Under the pieces are notes generated by a model, which worked only from the letters and a program-made list of their open reading frames with translations, searched no databases and was not told the DNA's origin. Below, one piece after another: positions 8,694 through 20,687 of a stretch of DNA of 64,000 bases. Each line of letters starts with the position of its first letter. Positions within the stretch are counted from its first letter, which is position 1. The stretch lies in contig RPFO01000976.1 of NCBI GenBank assembly GCA_009746045.1, positions 62,001-126,000 on the forward strand. The letters are read 5' to 3'. The DNA is from Mesostigma viride (lineage: Eukaryota > Streptophyta > Mesostigmatophyceae > Mesostigmatales > Mesostigmataceae). A program made the translations under genes and the position numbers.

Positions 8694-10512
8694 CCATGGT
8701 CCTAAAGTATGCAAATGGGCTTGGATTGGGCTGAAACTTGGAGGGAGGCTTCCCCCACACTAGATTATTATGTGGGCAAAGTGGGGGCTTGCAGGTCCAT
8801 CATTTGAGGGGGTGACTGCTGCCAGGGGGTGGCATGGTCCCTTGTGCGCGCTAGCACGTGCCCACCGTTAGGGGTGGGCCATGGTCCTAAAATATGCAAT
8901 TGACCTTGGATTGACCTAAAACTTGGAGGGAGCCTTTCCCCACACTAGCCCATCATGTGGCCAAAGTGGGGTCGTGCAGGTCCATCATTTGGGGGGGTGG
9001 CTGCTGCCAGGGGGTGGCATGGTCCCTTGTGCGCGCTAGCACGTGCCCGCCGTTAGGGGTGGGTCATGGTCCTAAATTATCCAAATGACCTTGGATTGGG
9101 CTGAAACTTGGAGGGAGCCTTCCCCCACACTATCCCATCATGTGGGCAAAGTGGGGTCGTGCAGGTCCATCATTTGAGGGAGTGGCTGCTGCCAGGGGGT
9201 CGCATGGTCCCTTGTGCGCGCTAGCACGTGCCCCCCGTTAGGGATGGGTCAGGGTCCTAAAATATGCAAATGGGCTTGGATTGGCCTGAAACTTGGAGGG
9301 AGCCTTTCCCCACACTAGACCATCATGTGGCCAAAGTGGGGTCGTGCAGGTCCATCATTTGGGGCGGTGGATGTTGCCAGGGGGTCGCATGGTCCCTTGT
9401 GCGCGCTAGCACGTGCCCCCCGTTAGGGGTGGGCCATGGTCCTAAAATATCCAAATGGGCTTGGATTGGCCTGAAACTTGGAGGGAGCCTTTCCTTACAC
9501 TATGCCATCATGTGGGCAAAGTGGGGTCGTGCAGGTCAATCATTTGTGGGGTTGGCAACTGCCAGGGGGTGGCATGGTCCCTCGTCCGCGCTAGCACGTG
9601 CCCGCCGTTAGGGGTGGGCCATGGGTCTAAAATATCCAAATGACCTTGGATTGGCCTGAAACTTGGAGGGAGGCTTCCCCCACACTAGATTATCATGTGG
9701 GCAAAGTGGGGTCGTGCAGGTCAATGATTTGGGGGGTTGGCAACTGCCAGGGGGTCGCATGGTCCCTTGTGCGCGCTAGCACGTGCCCGCCGTTAGGGTT
9801 GGGCCATGGGTCTCAAATATCCAAATGATCTTGGATTGGCCTGAAACTTGGAGGGAGCCTTCCCCCACACTATCCCATCATGTGGGCAAAGTGGGGTCGT
9901 GCAGGTCAATGACTTGGGGGGTTGGCAACTGCCAGGGGGTCGCATGGTCCCTCGTGCGCGCTAGCACGTGCCCGCCGTTAGGGGTGGGTCATGGTCCTAA
10001 AATATGCAAATGACCTTGCATTGAGCTGAAACTTGGAGGGAGCCTTCCCCCACACTATCCCATCATGTGGGCAAAGTGGGGTCGTGCAGGTCCATCATTT
10101 GAGGGAGTAACTGCTGCCAGGGGGTGGCATCGTCCCTTGTGCGCGCTAGCACGTGCCCACCGTTAGGGATGGGCCATGGTCCTAAAATATGCAAATGACC
10201 TTGGATTGGCCTGAAACTTGAAGGGAGGCTTCCCCCACACTAGCTCATCATGTGGGCAAAGTGGGGTCGTGCAGGTCAATCATTTGAGGGAGTAACTGCT
10301 GCCAGGGGGTGGCATGGTCCCTTGTCCGCGCTAGCACGTGCCCCCCGTTAGGGATGGGCCATGGTCCTAAAATATTCAAATGACCTTGGATTGGCCTGAA
10401 ACTTGGAGGGAGCCTTCCCCCACACTAGCCCATCACGTGGACAAAGTGGGGTCGTGCAGGTCCATCAATTGGGAGGGTGGATGCTGCCAGGGGGTGGAAT
10501 GGTCCCTCGTGG
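8694..10512 (+). repeat. 185-bp satellite array, ten monomers
   Basis: CCATGGTCCTAAAATAT-type starts occur at 8694, 8879, 9064, 9249, 9434, 9619, 9804, 9989, 10174 and 10359. Every step is exactly 185 bp, so no indel has been fixed. The tenth monomer breaks off at about 10512 beside an A-run. Each monomer carries ATTGGCCTGAAACTTGG-like and GCGCGCTAGCACGTG-like cores. Single-base variants are scattered among monomers. The length is close to a nucleosome repeat. Confidence 0.95.
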
Positions 10513-10524
10513 TCTCTCCAAGAA

Positions 10525-11350
10525 AAAAAAAAAATTTACGTGTGCACACCCTACCCTCCACTCAATTAATAGTATAAAAATCATATTAGACATCACCAAG
10601 AATGCCACAGAGCAAAAAACTCACCAGCTGCATCTCCGCAGAAGTCTGCCCACCGCTCGGCATGGGAGGCAGGAACGGCACCAGATGTAACATCTGCGAC
10701 CAGAACGGCACCCCCAGCAAACAAGGAACGCCACAAGGAACGCCACAAGGAACTCACCGTCAAATAAACGTTGTCACAGAAGCCGTCAGGTGGCGACAGG
10801 GCCAACCAATTCAGCACATCCCGGACGTAGGCCTGCTGCAACGAGACATCGCCCTTGTAAAGCCGGGCTTGCTCGACGTAATGATACGATTCTGGCAGCG
10901 GGTCCACACTGACAACCGTGCTCGCCTACACGTATGAGAAGGCGCACGAACAGAAATTCACACGTCGTATCTACGCACTAAGCAATATCCTGACTCGCTC
11001 AAGAGGTCAATGCAGAATGCAGAAATAAGGAAGCATCGAAACCTTTCCGTGGCCACTCACCTGCCCAACAAAGTATATTGATATCAGGTATAACGTCCAC
11101 CTCCTCATTCTGAAAGCGGCGTTGACCATCGATTACCTACGGCTGATGACAATCCTATCACAACAGCACAACTAGTGCGAGCCTGCCCCCGAGCTGCAGT
11201 AATTCCAATTTCCCGGCGTGAGCAATGTACATGGTTTCCTTACGTCCCTTAACAATGCCGAGCATTCTGACGATGCCAACTATATTGCATCCATCGCCAC
11301 GCACTCCCAAAACACCGCGCCCCAAATTCGCTGGTTCACAACACTCCAAA
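10525..11350 (-). repeat. Right arm of imperfect inverted repeat
   Basis: This is the reverse complement of 3244-5735, without the intron satellite. The inner edge lies at a poly-A tract (10531-10543) next to the 185-bp array, and the outer edge is near the GTGTTGTGAACC motif. Divergence between arms is low in exon-like blocks and higher with indels elsewhere. Confidence 0.85.
10625..11109 (-). pseudogene. Truncated inverted copy of the USP-like gene's 5' exons
   Basis: Exons equivalent to 1-3 lie on the minus strand at 11061-11109 (identical 49 nt), 10758-10891 (134 nt, same length) and 10625-10693 (69 nt, same length). Donors and acceptors are intact: GTGAGT in place of GTAAGT at two of them. 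The copy ends inside the next intron, before the exons that encode the Cys box, and runs into satellite DNA, so it cannot make the catalytic domains. Predicted residues differ from the main gene at a few positions, such as G to R and Q to K, with no stop. It could be a dead fragment, the source of a truncated protein, or a source of antisense or hairpin RNA. The sequence does not decide this. Confidence 0.65.
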
Positions 11351-11583
11351 CTGTCAACTATCCTCTATCTTCGGAGGTGAACTGGCTTCTTTCTCACAGC
11401 GACCGTGCCTCGCCTTGCTTTACTAATGCACTCAACCCTTCATCACGTGAGCGTGGATGCGCTGGAAAGATGAGGGGAGGGACTGCCAACTAGGATACGA
11501 AGAGCGGAAGGGGTTGCGAAGTGCTGAATAAACGAATAGGAGGCTAGTATATGCGATCCGGATTCGGTGTATGCGACCCGGTC
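11351..11583. other. Single-copy spacer, nothing recognised
   Basis: This stretch is unique in the window. It has no repeat structure or recognisable protein motif. A 91-codon plus-strand frame (11218-11493) begins inside the inverted gene copy and lacks any family feature. Confidence 0.45.
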
Positions 11584-11643
11584 GATCATCTATGCTACAC
11601 TCGATCATCTATGCTACACGCGGGGCGGTCATCTATGCTACAT
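11584..11643 (+). repeat. Three short direct repeats of TCATCTATGCTACA
   Basis: The 14-bp motif occurs three times within 60 bp at uneven spacing, the first two preceded by CGA and the third by GGCGG. The stretch is too short and irregular to assign a role. Confidence 0.7.
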
Positions 11644-11710
11644 TTACGGCGTTACTACAGTATGTTACTTGACGTAACAATGTCTCTGAACGGGAGGGGA
11701 CGCACTTACC

Positions 11711-11850
11711 TGGGGGGGGGGGGGACGGTGTTACAACGGGGGGGGACGCACTTATGTGGGGGGGATCGGTGTTGTAAGTTGTAACGAAGGGGGCGGACGC
11801 ATGCGTTTACGAGGGGGGGGGAGGACGGTGTTACAACGGGGGGGTACGCA
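11711..11850 (+). repeat. Poly-G cluster with G-quadruplex potential
   Basis: Runs of 7-14 G alternate with ACGGTGTTACAACG and ACGCACTTA-type linkers, giving a degenerate tandem unit of about 45 bp. Four or more G-runs on one strand within 140 bp satisfy the usual quadruplex pattern. Run lengths may also be sequencing-error prone. Confidence 0.75.
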
Positions 11851-11879
11851 CTAATTAGAGGCATGCTCCAGTTACGGCT

Positions 11880-11907
11880 GGGCAGTGGGCAGTGGGCAGT
11901 GGGCAGT
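11880..11907 (+). repeat. (GGGCAGT)4 microsatellite
   Basis: Four perfect 7-bp units lie at the point where macro-repeat sequence resumes. GGGCAGTGGCAATGGG inside the E segments is a related single copy. Confidence 0.85.
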
Positions 11908-11916
11908 ATTAGTGCT

Positions 11917-12198
11917 GAATTCAGCCGAAGCCGCGCAATTTTACGGAAGAGTGGACGAACCGTACCAAAATTTAGTACGAATAAATTCCCACGCAATTTC
12001 CGTGCCAATTTTAGCGAGATGACTGACCTGAACGTGTTCAGACGGGGAGCGTGGCAAAAAACGGCTCGAAGCTGTGAAAAGCAGGGGGCTCCGCATAAAA
12101 AACGGCCGTACGAAACATGAAATTTTTGGGCTCCCGCTGGCCCCCCCACCTCCGACCCTGAAGAAAATAAGGACTTGAGGTATTCAGGCTGGGGAAAG
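11917..12198 (+). repeat. Partial C segment at array restart
   Basis: This holds the 3' part of C only (from about TTCAGCCGAAGC to the run of seven C). A and B are absent, so the macro-array restarts mid-unit after the gene island. The dyad CTGAACGTGTTCAG is present. Confidence 0.8.
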
Positions 12199-13600
12199 TT
12201 GGACCGGTCGAACCGTACCAAATTTTAGTTCGCATGCAGGGCGGGGCGAGCGTCGCGTCGAACGCACCAGGCTGGGCAGTGGCAATGGGTGAAGTGAACG
12301 TGAATAACAAAAGCGGCATGGTCGGGGCAAAAAATTTTAATGAAACAAAGCGACGTGCTGCGGAAGCAACCATAGTTGTTGCTGGATGGCGATGGCGGGC
12401 GACGTAGCATGTGAAATCGGGATGGGGAATGAGAATTCATGGCTTTCAAAATTTTGTATTGGAAGAGTACGTAGGAAACTTTCTGAGCTGGCGGGGCGTC
12501 AACCCCGTGCAACCTGCGTGGGAGAGGTCCGTGTCGCTATGGCATTTGCTGTATAATAGCCAGCGACCTGGAAATTGAACGTCGTCATCAGATTGTTTTG
12601 TTTCAGTGTCGTCATTCTTCAGTTTTACGTATTTCACGCCTTGTAAAATCAGTTTTGCTGTTCATGGAAGACGTGGGATGGGGCAAACGAATGTCTGGTG
12701 TCACCATAGACAGTTGCGATTGAGCGCTGGATTGCTTGGCACGGGACGAACGCTGGCGCTGGCAATTTGTGTCAAAGATGTGGTCAATGTATCTGCTTTT
12801 ATCAAATGTGATTTACGTTTACCGTAATCTTATGCAATTTCCTTTTTTCCAGACGAATTTTCTTGGTCGCAGCGTGCACATACCGGACCAAGAGTCTGTC
12901 TTCCATTGTCGTATCCGTGGGGTGCGTCCTCTTCATTCTCCTTGGGAATGTCATCGCCACGTTATCCGTGTTGCTTTCTTCTGGAACAGGCTGGGCAGGG
13001 AAAGCCCATGATTGCTCATGGATGATTTCTCATGCACCAATTTTGGGAGTCGTTGACTGCTGTGCTTCCTGACGTTGATGGTGGTTTTGCGTGTGATAAG
13101 CTGCCTTGCTTTGCACGTGAGTTTTCACTGGGCTATATGGGTGAAGGTGAGCAACTAGGGGTGTGTCATGCTGTGCTATATTGCTTCCATCCAGCATATC
13201 CAAAGTTAGACTTGCTCTAATGGCTGTGCAATATTTGTGTTGTGCAGATTTTTACTGGGCTGAAGCCAAATTCACGCATGGGTAGACAGTTTGCTGCACG
13301 TGAATTTTGACTGGGCTGTACGTGCAGGTGGGCAACCATGTGTTGTGCCATATTTTTCTACATGGATTCATCATACTTGCTGTCAAACGTAGGCCCCATT
13401 CGCTTGCACACTGAATTTTGCTTTGCTGGCTGTGTAATTTTGATGTCTCATTGTGCAGGCGTGCCCGCTACCTGATCAACCAGGTGTGCTTTGCATTGTG
13501 CCAGCGGGGCCATGTTTGTTTCCTTTGCACGTGTAGACAGGCAGGCTGGCAGGGGACATGGGGTAGAGGCTTAGGGCGTGGGGTATGTGGAATGGGTCAG
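12199..13600 (+). repeat. E-F segment, unit 1 (type alpha)
   Basis: This is the reference copy of the most gene-like part of the macro-unit. Intron-like signals occur in fixed order: TTGTTTCAG (12606), CCTTTTTTCCAG (12852), a GGTGAGC donor near 13147, TTGTGTTGTGCAG (about 13246) and TCATTGTGCAG (about 13459). Between them lie short frames that are open in all copies. F begins near GCGTGCCCGCTACCTG and leads into a short CCAG array at 13602-13629. Type alpha is marked by GCGCTGGCAATT and ATCAAATGTG. Confidence 0.88.
12853..13072 (+). CDS. Candidate exon, conserved short ORF with a hydrophobic segment
   Basis: After the acceptor CCTTTTTTCCAG, the frame starting CGA at 12854 is open for 72 codons to TGA. 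It contains VVSVGCVLFILLGNVIATL, a plausible membrane span, and ends GVVDCCAS. All 11 copies keep the frame with no indel, while the preceding T-tract varies in length. Nine nucleotide sites vary among copies: six are third positions and silent (T, T, L, I, P, G codons), three are first positions (V/I, H/Y, S/A), and none are second positions. The same changes would be amino-acid replacing in the other two frames. This suggests past or present selection on a peptide, but the sample is small and copies homogenise each other. The overlapping frame starting ATG at 13032 fits a donor at 13147 but tolerates replacements. No family was recognised. Confidence 0.3.
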
Positions 13601-14759
<1,159 letters not shown>

Positions 14760-15401
14760 CATACTGGTGGTGGTTATAAAGAAGTTAGCGAATACAAAAC
14801 TTTCTTTCTTAAGGTGATTTTGAAGTGGGCATGAGCGATCGTGCACATGCTAACATTTGATGGCCATTCCATGGTGAAGTTGGGAATTGGATGGGATTGT
14901 TTGATAAAGATGCGGTGGTGTGTCTTAAAATGAGCTGTGCTAATCTCATTATGAAGTGCTCAAGACAACTCATTATAATAAATCAGAGTTGGAACAAACA
15001 TTGTCTGCATCATGCCCCAACTTGAACTCTACATGAAGTGTGACACCTATGCTACGTGTGTTGCGGGCTAGCTGTGTCAGCAAACAATTTTAGCTTTTAG
15101 CCCTCAAATCGTGTCCAACTCGCGCCTCACAATAAGAGCCAGTTGCACCTAGCATGGTAATGTCCACAAACTAACCTAAAACAGTTTAGTGTCCATACTG
15201 GGACCAAAGCACACTCATATAGGGACTTTGGTCTGGCAGGCCCCCAGCGGCTTGGCCGGCCAGGGTGGCATATTGTGACCTGGCCTGGCCCCAAGGGCAT
15301 TCCCAAAAGGGTAGGGAAACATGCCACGAACTACACCCAGATGTTGCTGGATGACCTACTCATCCCAGCCATAACTCATAAAAAATGCCTACAATATTTG
15401 G
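14760..15401 (+). repeat. Segment A, copy 3 (first half of nested duplication)
   Basis: Nearly identical to 1-642. It is joined to H at 15402 through the same TTTGG/CCAGCCAGCG junction as copy 1, so the nested duplication was spread with the unit and did not arise independently. Confidence 0.88.
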
Positions 15402-15946
15402 CCAGCCAGCGGGGGCACCACAGGGAGGGGACAGGGGGAAGGGGGGAGGGGGCGGGGGGCAGGGTACAGTCGGCAGGGGGCAGGGGGAGCCTTTCTGAAG
15501 CTATGAGTCACAGGTCGTGGGGACTGGGGCATGGGGCAGGCCCTCAGCCACCTGCACGTGATGTGGTCAGAGGCAAGTCACAAGCAGGGGCACAGTGGGC
15601 AGGTGGGACGGGGCAGGGGACCTGGGGCACGAGCCATGAAACTTGGGGCATGGGGAGTGGGGCGTTGGGCAGGCAGGTAGGGGTGGTACACACGCACATG
15701 CCCTGCCATGCCCTGCGATCCCGCAAAAGGGCACCGTGGGGTCTTGTGGGTTGTCACACGTTGTTATGGGGTGCATATTTGCAGGGACATGAAGATGGGT
15801 GACCGCGCCGTAACCGAGACGTGTGTGGTGGCAACATGCCGCCTGGATACCAGCTGGCCTTGCTTCGTTAGCTACATTTATGGCTGCATGTGATGGCGTG
15901 CCCTTCCCGTTGTCACAGTGGTCACAGTGATGGCCTGTGGTTGCCC
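15402..15946 (+). repeat. H-I segment inside nested duplication
   Basis: Same structure as 643-1185, without a CCAG array. One G-run is longer, giving a period of 1187 instead of 1185 bp. Confidence 0.87.
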
Positions 15947-17599
15947 CATACTGGTGGTGGTTATAAAGAAGTTAGCGAATACAAAACTTTCTTTCTTAAG
16001 GTGATTTTGAAGTGGGCATGAGCGATCGTGCACATGCTAACATTTGATGGCCATTCCATGGTGAAGTTGGGAATTGGATGGGATTGTTTGATAAAGATGC
16101 GGTGGTGTGTCTTAAAATGAGCTGTGCTAATCTCATTATGAAGTGCTCAAGACAACTCATTATAATAAATCAGAGTTGGAACAAACATTGTCTGCATCAT
16201 GCCCCAACTTGAACTCTACATGAAGTGTGACACCTATGCTACGTGTGTTGCGGGCTAGCTGTGTCAGCAAACAATTTTAGCTTTTAGCCCTCAAATCGTG
16301 TCCAACTCGCGCCTCACAATAAGAGCCAGTTGCACCTAGCATGGTAATGTCCACAAACTAACCTAAAACAGTTTAGTGTCCATACTGGGACCAAAGCACA
16401 CTCATATAGGGACTTTGGTCTGGCAGGCCCCCAGCGGCTTGGCCGGCCAGGGTGGCATATTGTGACCTGGCCTGGCCCCAAGGGCATTCCCAAAAGGGTA
16501 GGGAAACATGCCACGAACTACACCCAGATGTTGCTGGATGACCTACTCATCCCAGCCATAACTCATAAAAAATGCCTACAATATTTGGAACGAATCCATG
16601 CATCGATGCTCCTACACCAATCAGTTTTCTGCACCGCCATAGCCTCGAATTTGCATGTACGTAATTATTTCGTCCCAGTGGACCTTAAGCGAGATGACTT
16701 GCCTGAACGTGTTCAGACGGGGAGTGTGCCAGGAAACGGCTCGAAGCTGGGAAAAGCAGGGGGCTCCGCCTGCGGACGGGCCGTACGAAGCCGAAATTTT
16801 ATGGCTCCCGCTGGCCCCCCCGCGTCGGCGCCCTCGGCCACTGCCCCTTCGCGCTGCGCGCCCCGTGTGGCGCCGGCGTTCCCGAGGACGCACCCCGCGG
16901 GTGTACGCGCCAATCGCCCGCTCAGGCGCCAAAAAGTCCGGGCCCCGAAGGGGCCCCCAACTTGTCAACTACTATATTACGATCGTGTTGCGCAGGGGAG
17001 AAACCCGAACATCCTGACATCGCCGCGGGCGCCGTACCGTACGGCCTGATCGCACCCCCACGATCGAGGGCCATCCCTGAAATCCTGCGGAGCCGCGAGT
17101 TACGTCCCGTAACCGCCGGCCTGAACGCCGTCACACCCGCCTAAGATCGAGTCTCAGGAGTTCTGAACGGGTGCCGAATTCAGCAAAATGCGCGAGAAAT
17201 GCCGGGGGGCATATACGGATGGGGGGGAAGTTGTTTGCCGAAGCAGCTTAGCCCAAACATCGTAGTCGATTTACTAAGGGTTCAGTCAGAACGAGTGTTC
17301 AGACTGAACGGGAAATGTGCAGAAAATTAAGTTCGAACCCTAGTCTGAACGGTTTTCGCCTTCAATTTTCGGTTCGGCCTACTTCCCACGCCATTTCCGT
17401 GCCAATTTTTGCGAGATGACTGAACTGAACGTGTTCAGAAGGGGAGCGTGGAAAAAAACGGCTCGAAACTCTGAAAACCAGGGGGCTCAGCCCAAAATCC
17501 AGCCGTACGAAACGGAAATTTTAGGGCTCCCGCTGGCACCCCCCACCTCCGACCCTGACGAAAATACGGACTTGAAGTGTTCAGGCTGAACGGGGAAAG
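15947..17599 (+). repeat. Segments A-B-C, unit 2
   Basis: A ends at 16588 and B runs to about 17150. The C part differs from unit 1 by carrying AAGTTCGAACCCTAGTCTG and CCCAAAATCCAGCCG, both markers of the beta lineage seen again at 36.4 and 59.1 kb. Confidence 0.87.
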
Positions 17600-18990
17600 T
17601 TGGACCGGTCGAACCGTACCAAATTTTAGTTCGCATGCAGGGCGGGGCGAGCGTCGCGTCGAACACACCAGGCTGGGCAGTGGCAATTGGTAAAGTGAAC
17701 GTGAATAACAAAAGCGGCATGGTCGGGGCAAAAAATTTTAATGAAACAAAAAGCGACGTGCTGCGGAAGCAACCATAGTTGTTGCTGGATGGCGATGGCG
17801 GGCGACGTAGCATGTGAAATCGGGATGGGGAATGCGAATTCATGGCTTTCAAAAGTTTGTATTGGAAGAGTACGTAGGAAACTTTCGGAGCTGGCGGGGC
17901 GTCAACCCCGTGCAACCTGCGTGGGAGAGGTCCGTGTCGCTATGGCATTTGCTGTATAATAGCCAGCGACCTGGAAATTGAACGTCGTCATCAGATTGTT
18001 TTGTTTCAGTGTCGTCATTCTTCAGTTTTACGTATTTCACGCCTTGTAAAATCAGTTTTGCTGTTCATGGAAGACGTGGGATGGGGCAAACGAATGTCTG
18101 GTGTCACCATAGACAGTTTCGATTGAGCGCTGGATTGCTTGGAACGGGACGAACGCTGGCGATGGCGATTTGTGTCAAAGATGTGGTCAATGTATCTGCT
18201 TTTATCTAATGTGATTTACGTTTACCGTAATCTTATGCAATTTCCTTTTTTCCAGACGAATTTTCTTGGTCGCAGCGTGCACGTACCGGACCAAGAGTCT
18301 GTCTTCCATTGTCGTATCCGTGGGGTGCGTCCTCTTCATTCTCCTGGGGAATGTCATTGCCACGTTATCCGTGTTGCTTTCTTCTGGAACAGGCTGGGCA
18401 GGGAAAGCCCATGATTGCTCATGGATGATTTCTCATGCACCAATTTTGGGAGTCGTTGACTGCTGTGCTTCCTGACGTTGATGGTGGTTTTGCGTGTGAT
18501 AAGCTGCCTTGCTTTGCACGTGAGTTTTCACTGGGCTATATGGGTGAAGGTGAGCAACTAGGGGTGTGTCATGGTGTGCTATATTGCTTCCATCCAGCAT
18601 ATCCAAAGTTAGACTTGCTCTAATGGCTGTGCAATATTTGTGTTGTGCAGATTTTTACTGGGCTGAAGCCAAATTCACGCATGGGTAGACAGTTTGCTGC
18701 ACGTGAATTTTTACTGGGCTGTAACCATGTGTTTTGCCACATTTTTCTACATGGATTCATCATACTTGCTGTCAAACGTAGGCCCCATTCGCTTGCACAC
18801 TGAATTTTGCTTTGCTGGCTGTGTAATTTTGATGTCTCATTGTGCAGGCGTGCCCGCTACCTGATCAACCAGGTGTGCTTTGCATTGTGCCAGCGGGGCC
18901 ATGTTTGTTTCCTTTGCATGTGTAGGCAGGCAGGCTGGCAGGGGACATGGGGCACGAGGCTTGGGGTGTGGGGTATGTGGCATGGGTCAG
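17600..18990 (+). repeat. E-F segment, unit 2 (type beta)
   Basis: Beta markers are AAAAAGCGACG, GCGATGGCGATT, CACGTACCGG and CTCCTGGGG. The conserved ORF is 18256-18475. The CGTGCAGGTGGGC acceptor-like piece present in other types is deleted near 18722. Confidence 0.87.
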
Positions 18991-18991
18991 G

Positions 18992-19023
<32 letters not shown>

Positions 19024-19362
19024 AAGGCAGCCACATGCACAAGATGTGATTATTGGCAAGCCAGCCAGCGGGGGCACCACAGGGAGGAGGGCATGGGGAC
19101 AGGGGGAAGGGGGGAGGGGGCGGGGGGCAGGGTCCAGGCGGCAGGGGGCAGGGGGAGCCTTTCTGAAGCTATGAGTCACAGGTCGTGGGGACTGGGGCAT
19201 GGGGCAGGCCCTCAGCCACCTGCATGTGATGTGGTCAGAGGCAAGACACAAGCAAGGGCACAGTGGGCAGGTGGGACGGGGCAGGGGACCTGGGGCACGA
19301 GCCATGAAACTTGGGGACATGGGGCACGAGGCTTGGGGCGTGGGGTATGTGGCATGGGTCAG

Positions 19363-19498
<136 letters not shown>

Positions 19499-19874
19499 GC
19501 AGCCACATGCACGAGATGTGATCATTGGCAAGCCAGCCAGCGGGGGCACCACAGGGAGGAGGGCATGGGGACAGGGGGAGGGGGGGGGGGCGGGGGCAGG
19601 GTCCAGGCGGCAGGGGGCAGGGGGAGCCTTTCTGAAGCTATGAGTCACAGGTCGTGGGGACTGGGGCATGGGGCAGGCCCTCAGCCACCTGCACGTGATG
19701 TGGTCAGAGGCAAGTCACAAGCAGGGGCACAGTGGGCAGGTGGGACGGGGCAGGGGACCTGGGGCACGAGCCATGGGGAGTGGGGCGTTGGGCAGGCAGG
19801 TAGGGGTGGTACATACGCACATGCCCTTCCATGCCCTGCCCTGGGTTGTCACATGTTGTTATGGGGTGCATATT

Positions 19875-20107
<233 letters not shown>

Positions 20108-20687
20108 CATGCACGAGATCTGATTATTGGCAAGCCAGCCAGCGGTGGCACCACAGGGAGGAGGGCATGGGGACAGGGGGAAGGGGGGAGGGGGCGGGGG
20201 CAGGGTCCAGGCGGCAGGGGGCAGGGGAAGCCTTTCTGAAGCTATGAGTCACAGGTCGTGGGGACTGGGGCATGGGGCAGGCCCTCAGCCACCTGCACGT
20301 GATGTGGTCAGATGCAAGTCACAAGCAAGGGCACAGTGGGCAGGTGGGACGGGGCAGGGGACCTAGGGCACGAGCCATGAAACTTGGGGCATGGGGAGTG
20401 GGGCGTTGGGCAGGCAGGTAGGGGTGGTACACACGCACATGCCCTGCCATGCCCTGCGATCCCGCAAAAGGGCACCGTGGGGTCTTGTGGGTTGTCACAC
20501 GTTGTTATGGGGTGCATATTTGCAGGGACATGAAGATGGGTGACCGCGCCGTAACCGAGACGTGTGTGGTGGCAACATGCCGCCTGGATACCAGCTGGCC
20601 TTGCTTCGTTAGATACATTTATGGCTGCATGTGATGGCGTGCCCTTGCGGTGGTCACAGTGGTCACAGTGAGGGCCTGTGGTTGCCC

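Noticed and set aside
8694-10512. CRISPR array
   Set aside because: Monomers are contiguous 185-bp repeats with no distinct spacers, in eukaryotic DNA. The CCAG arrays are microsatellites.
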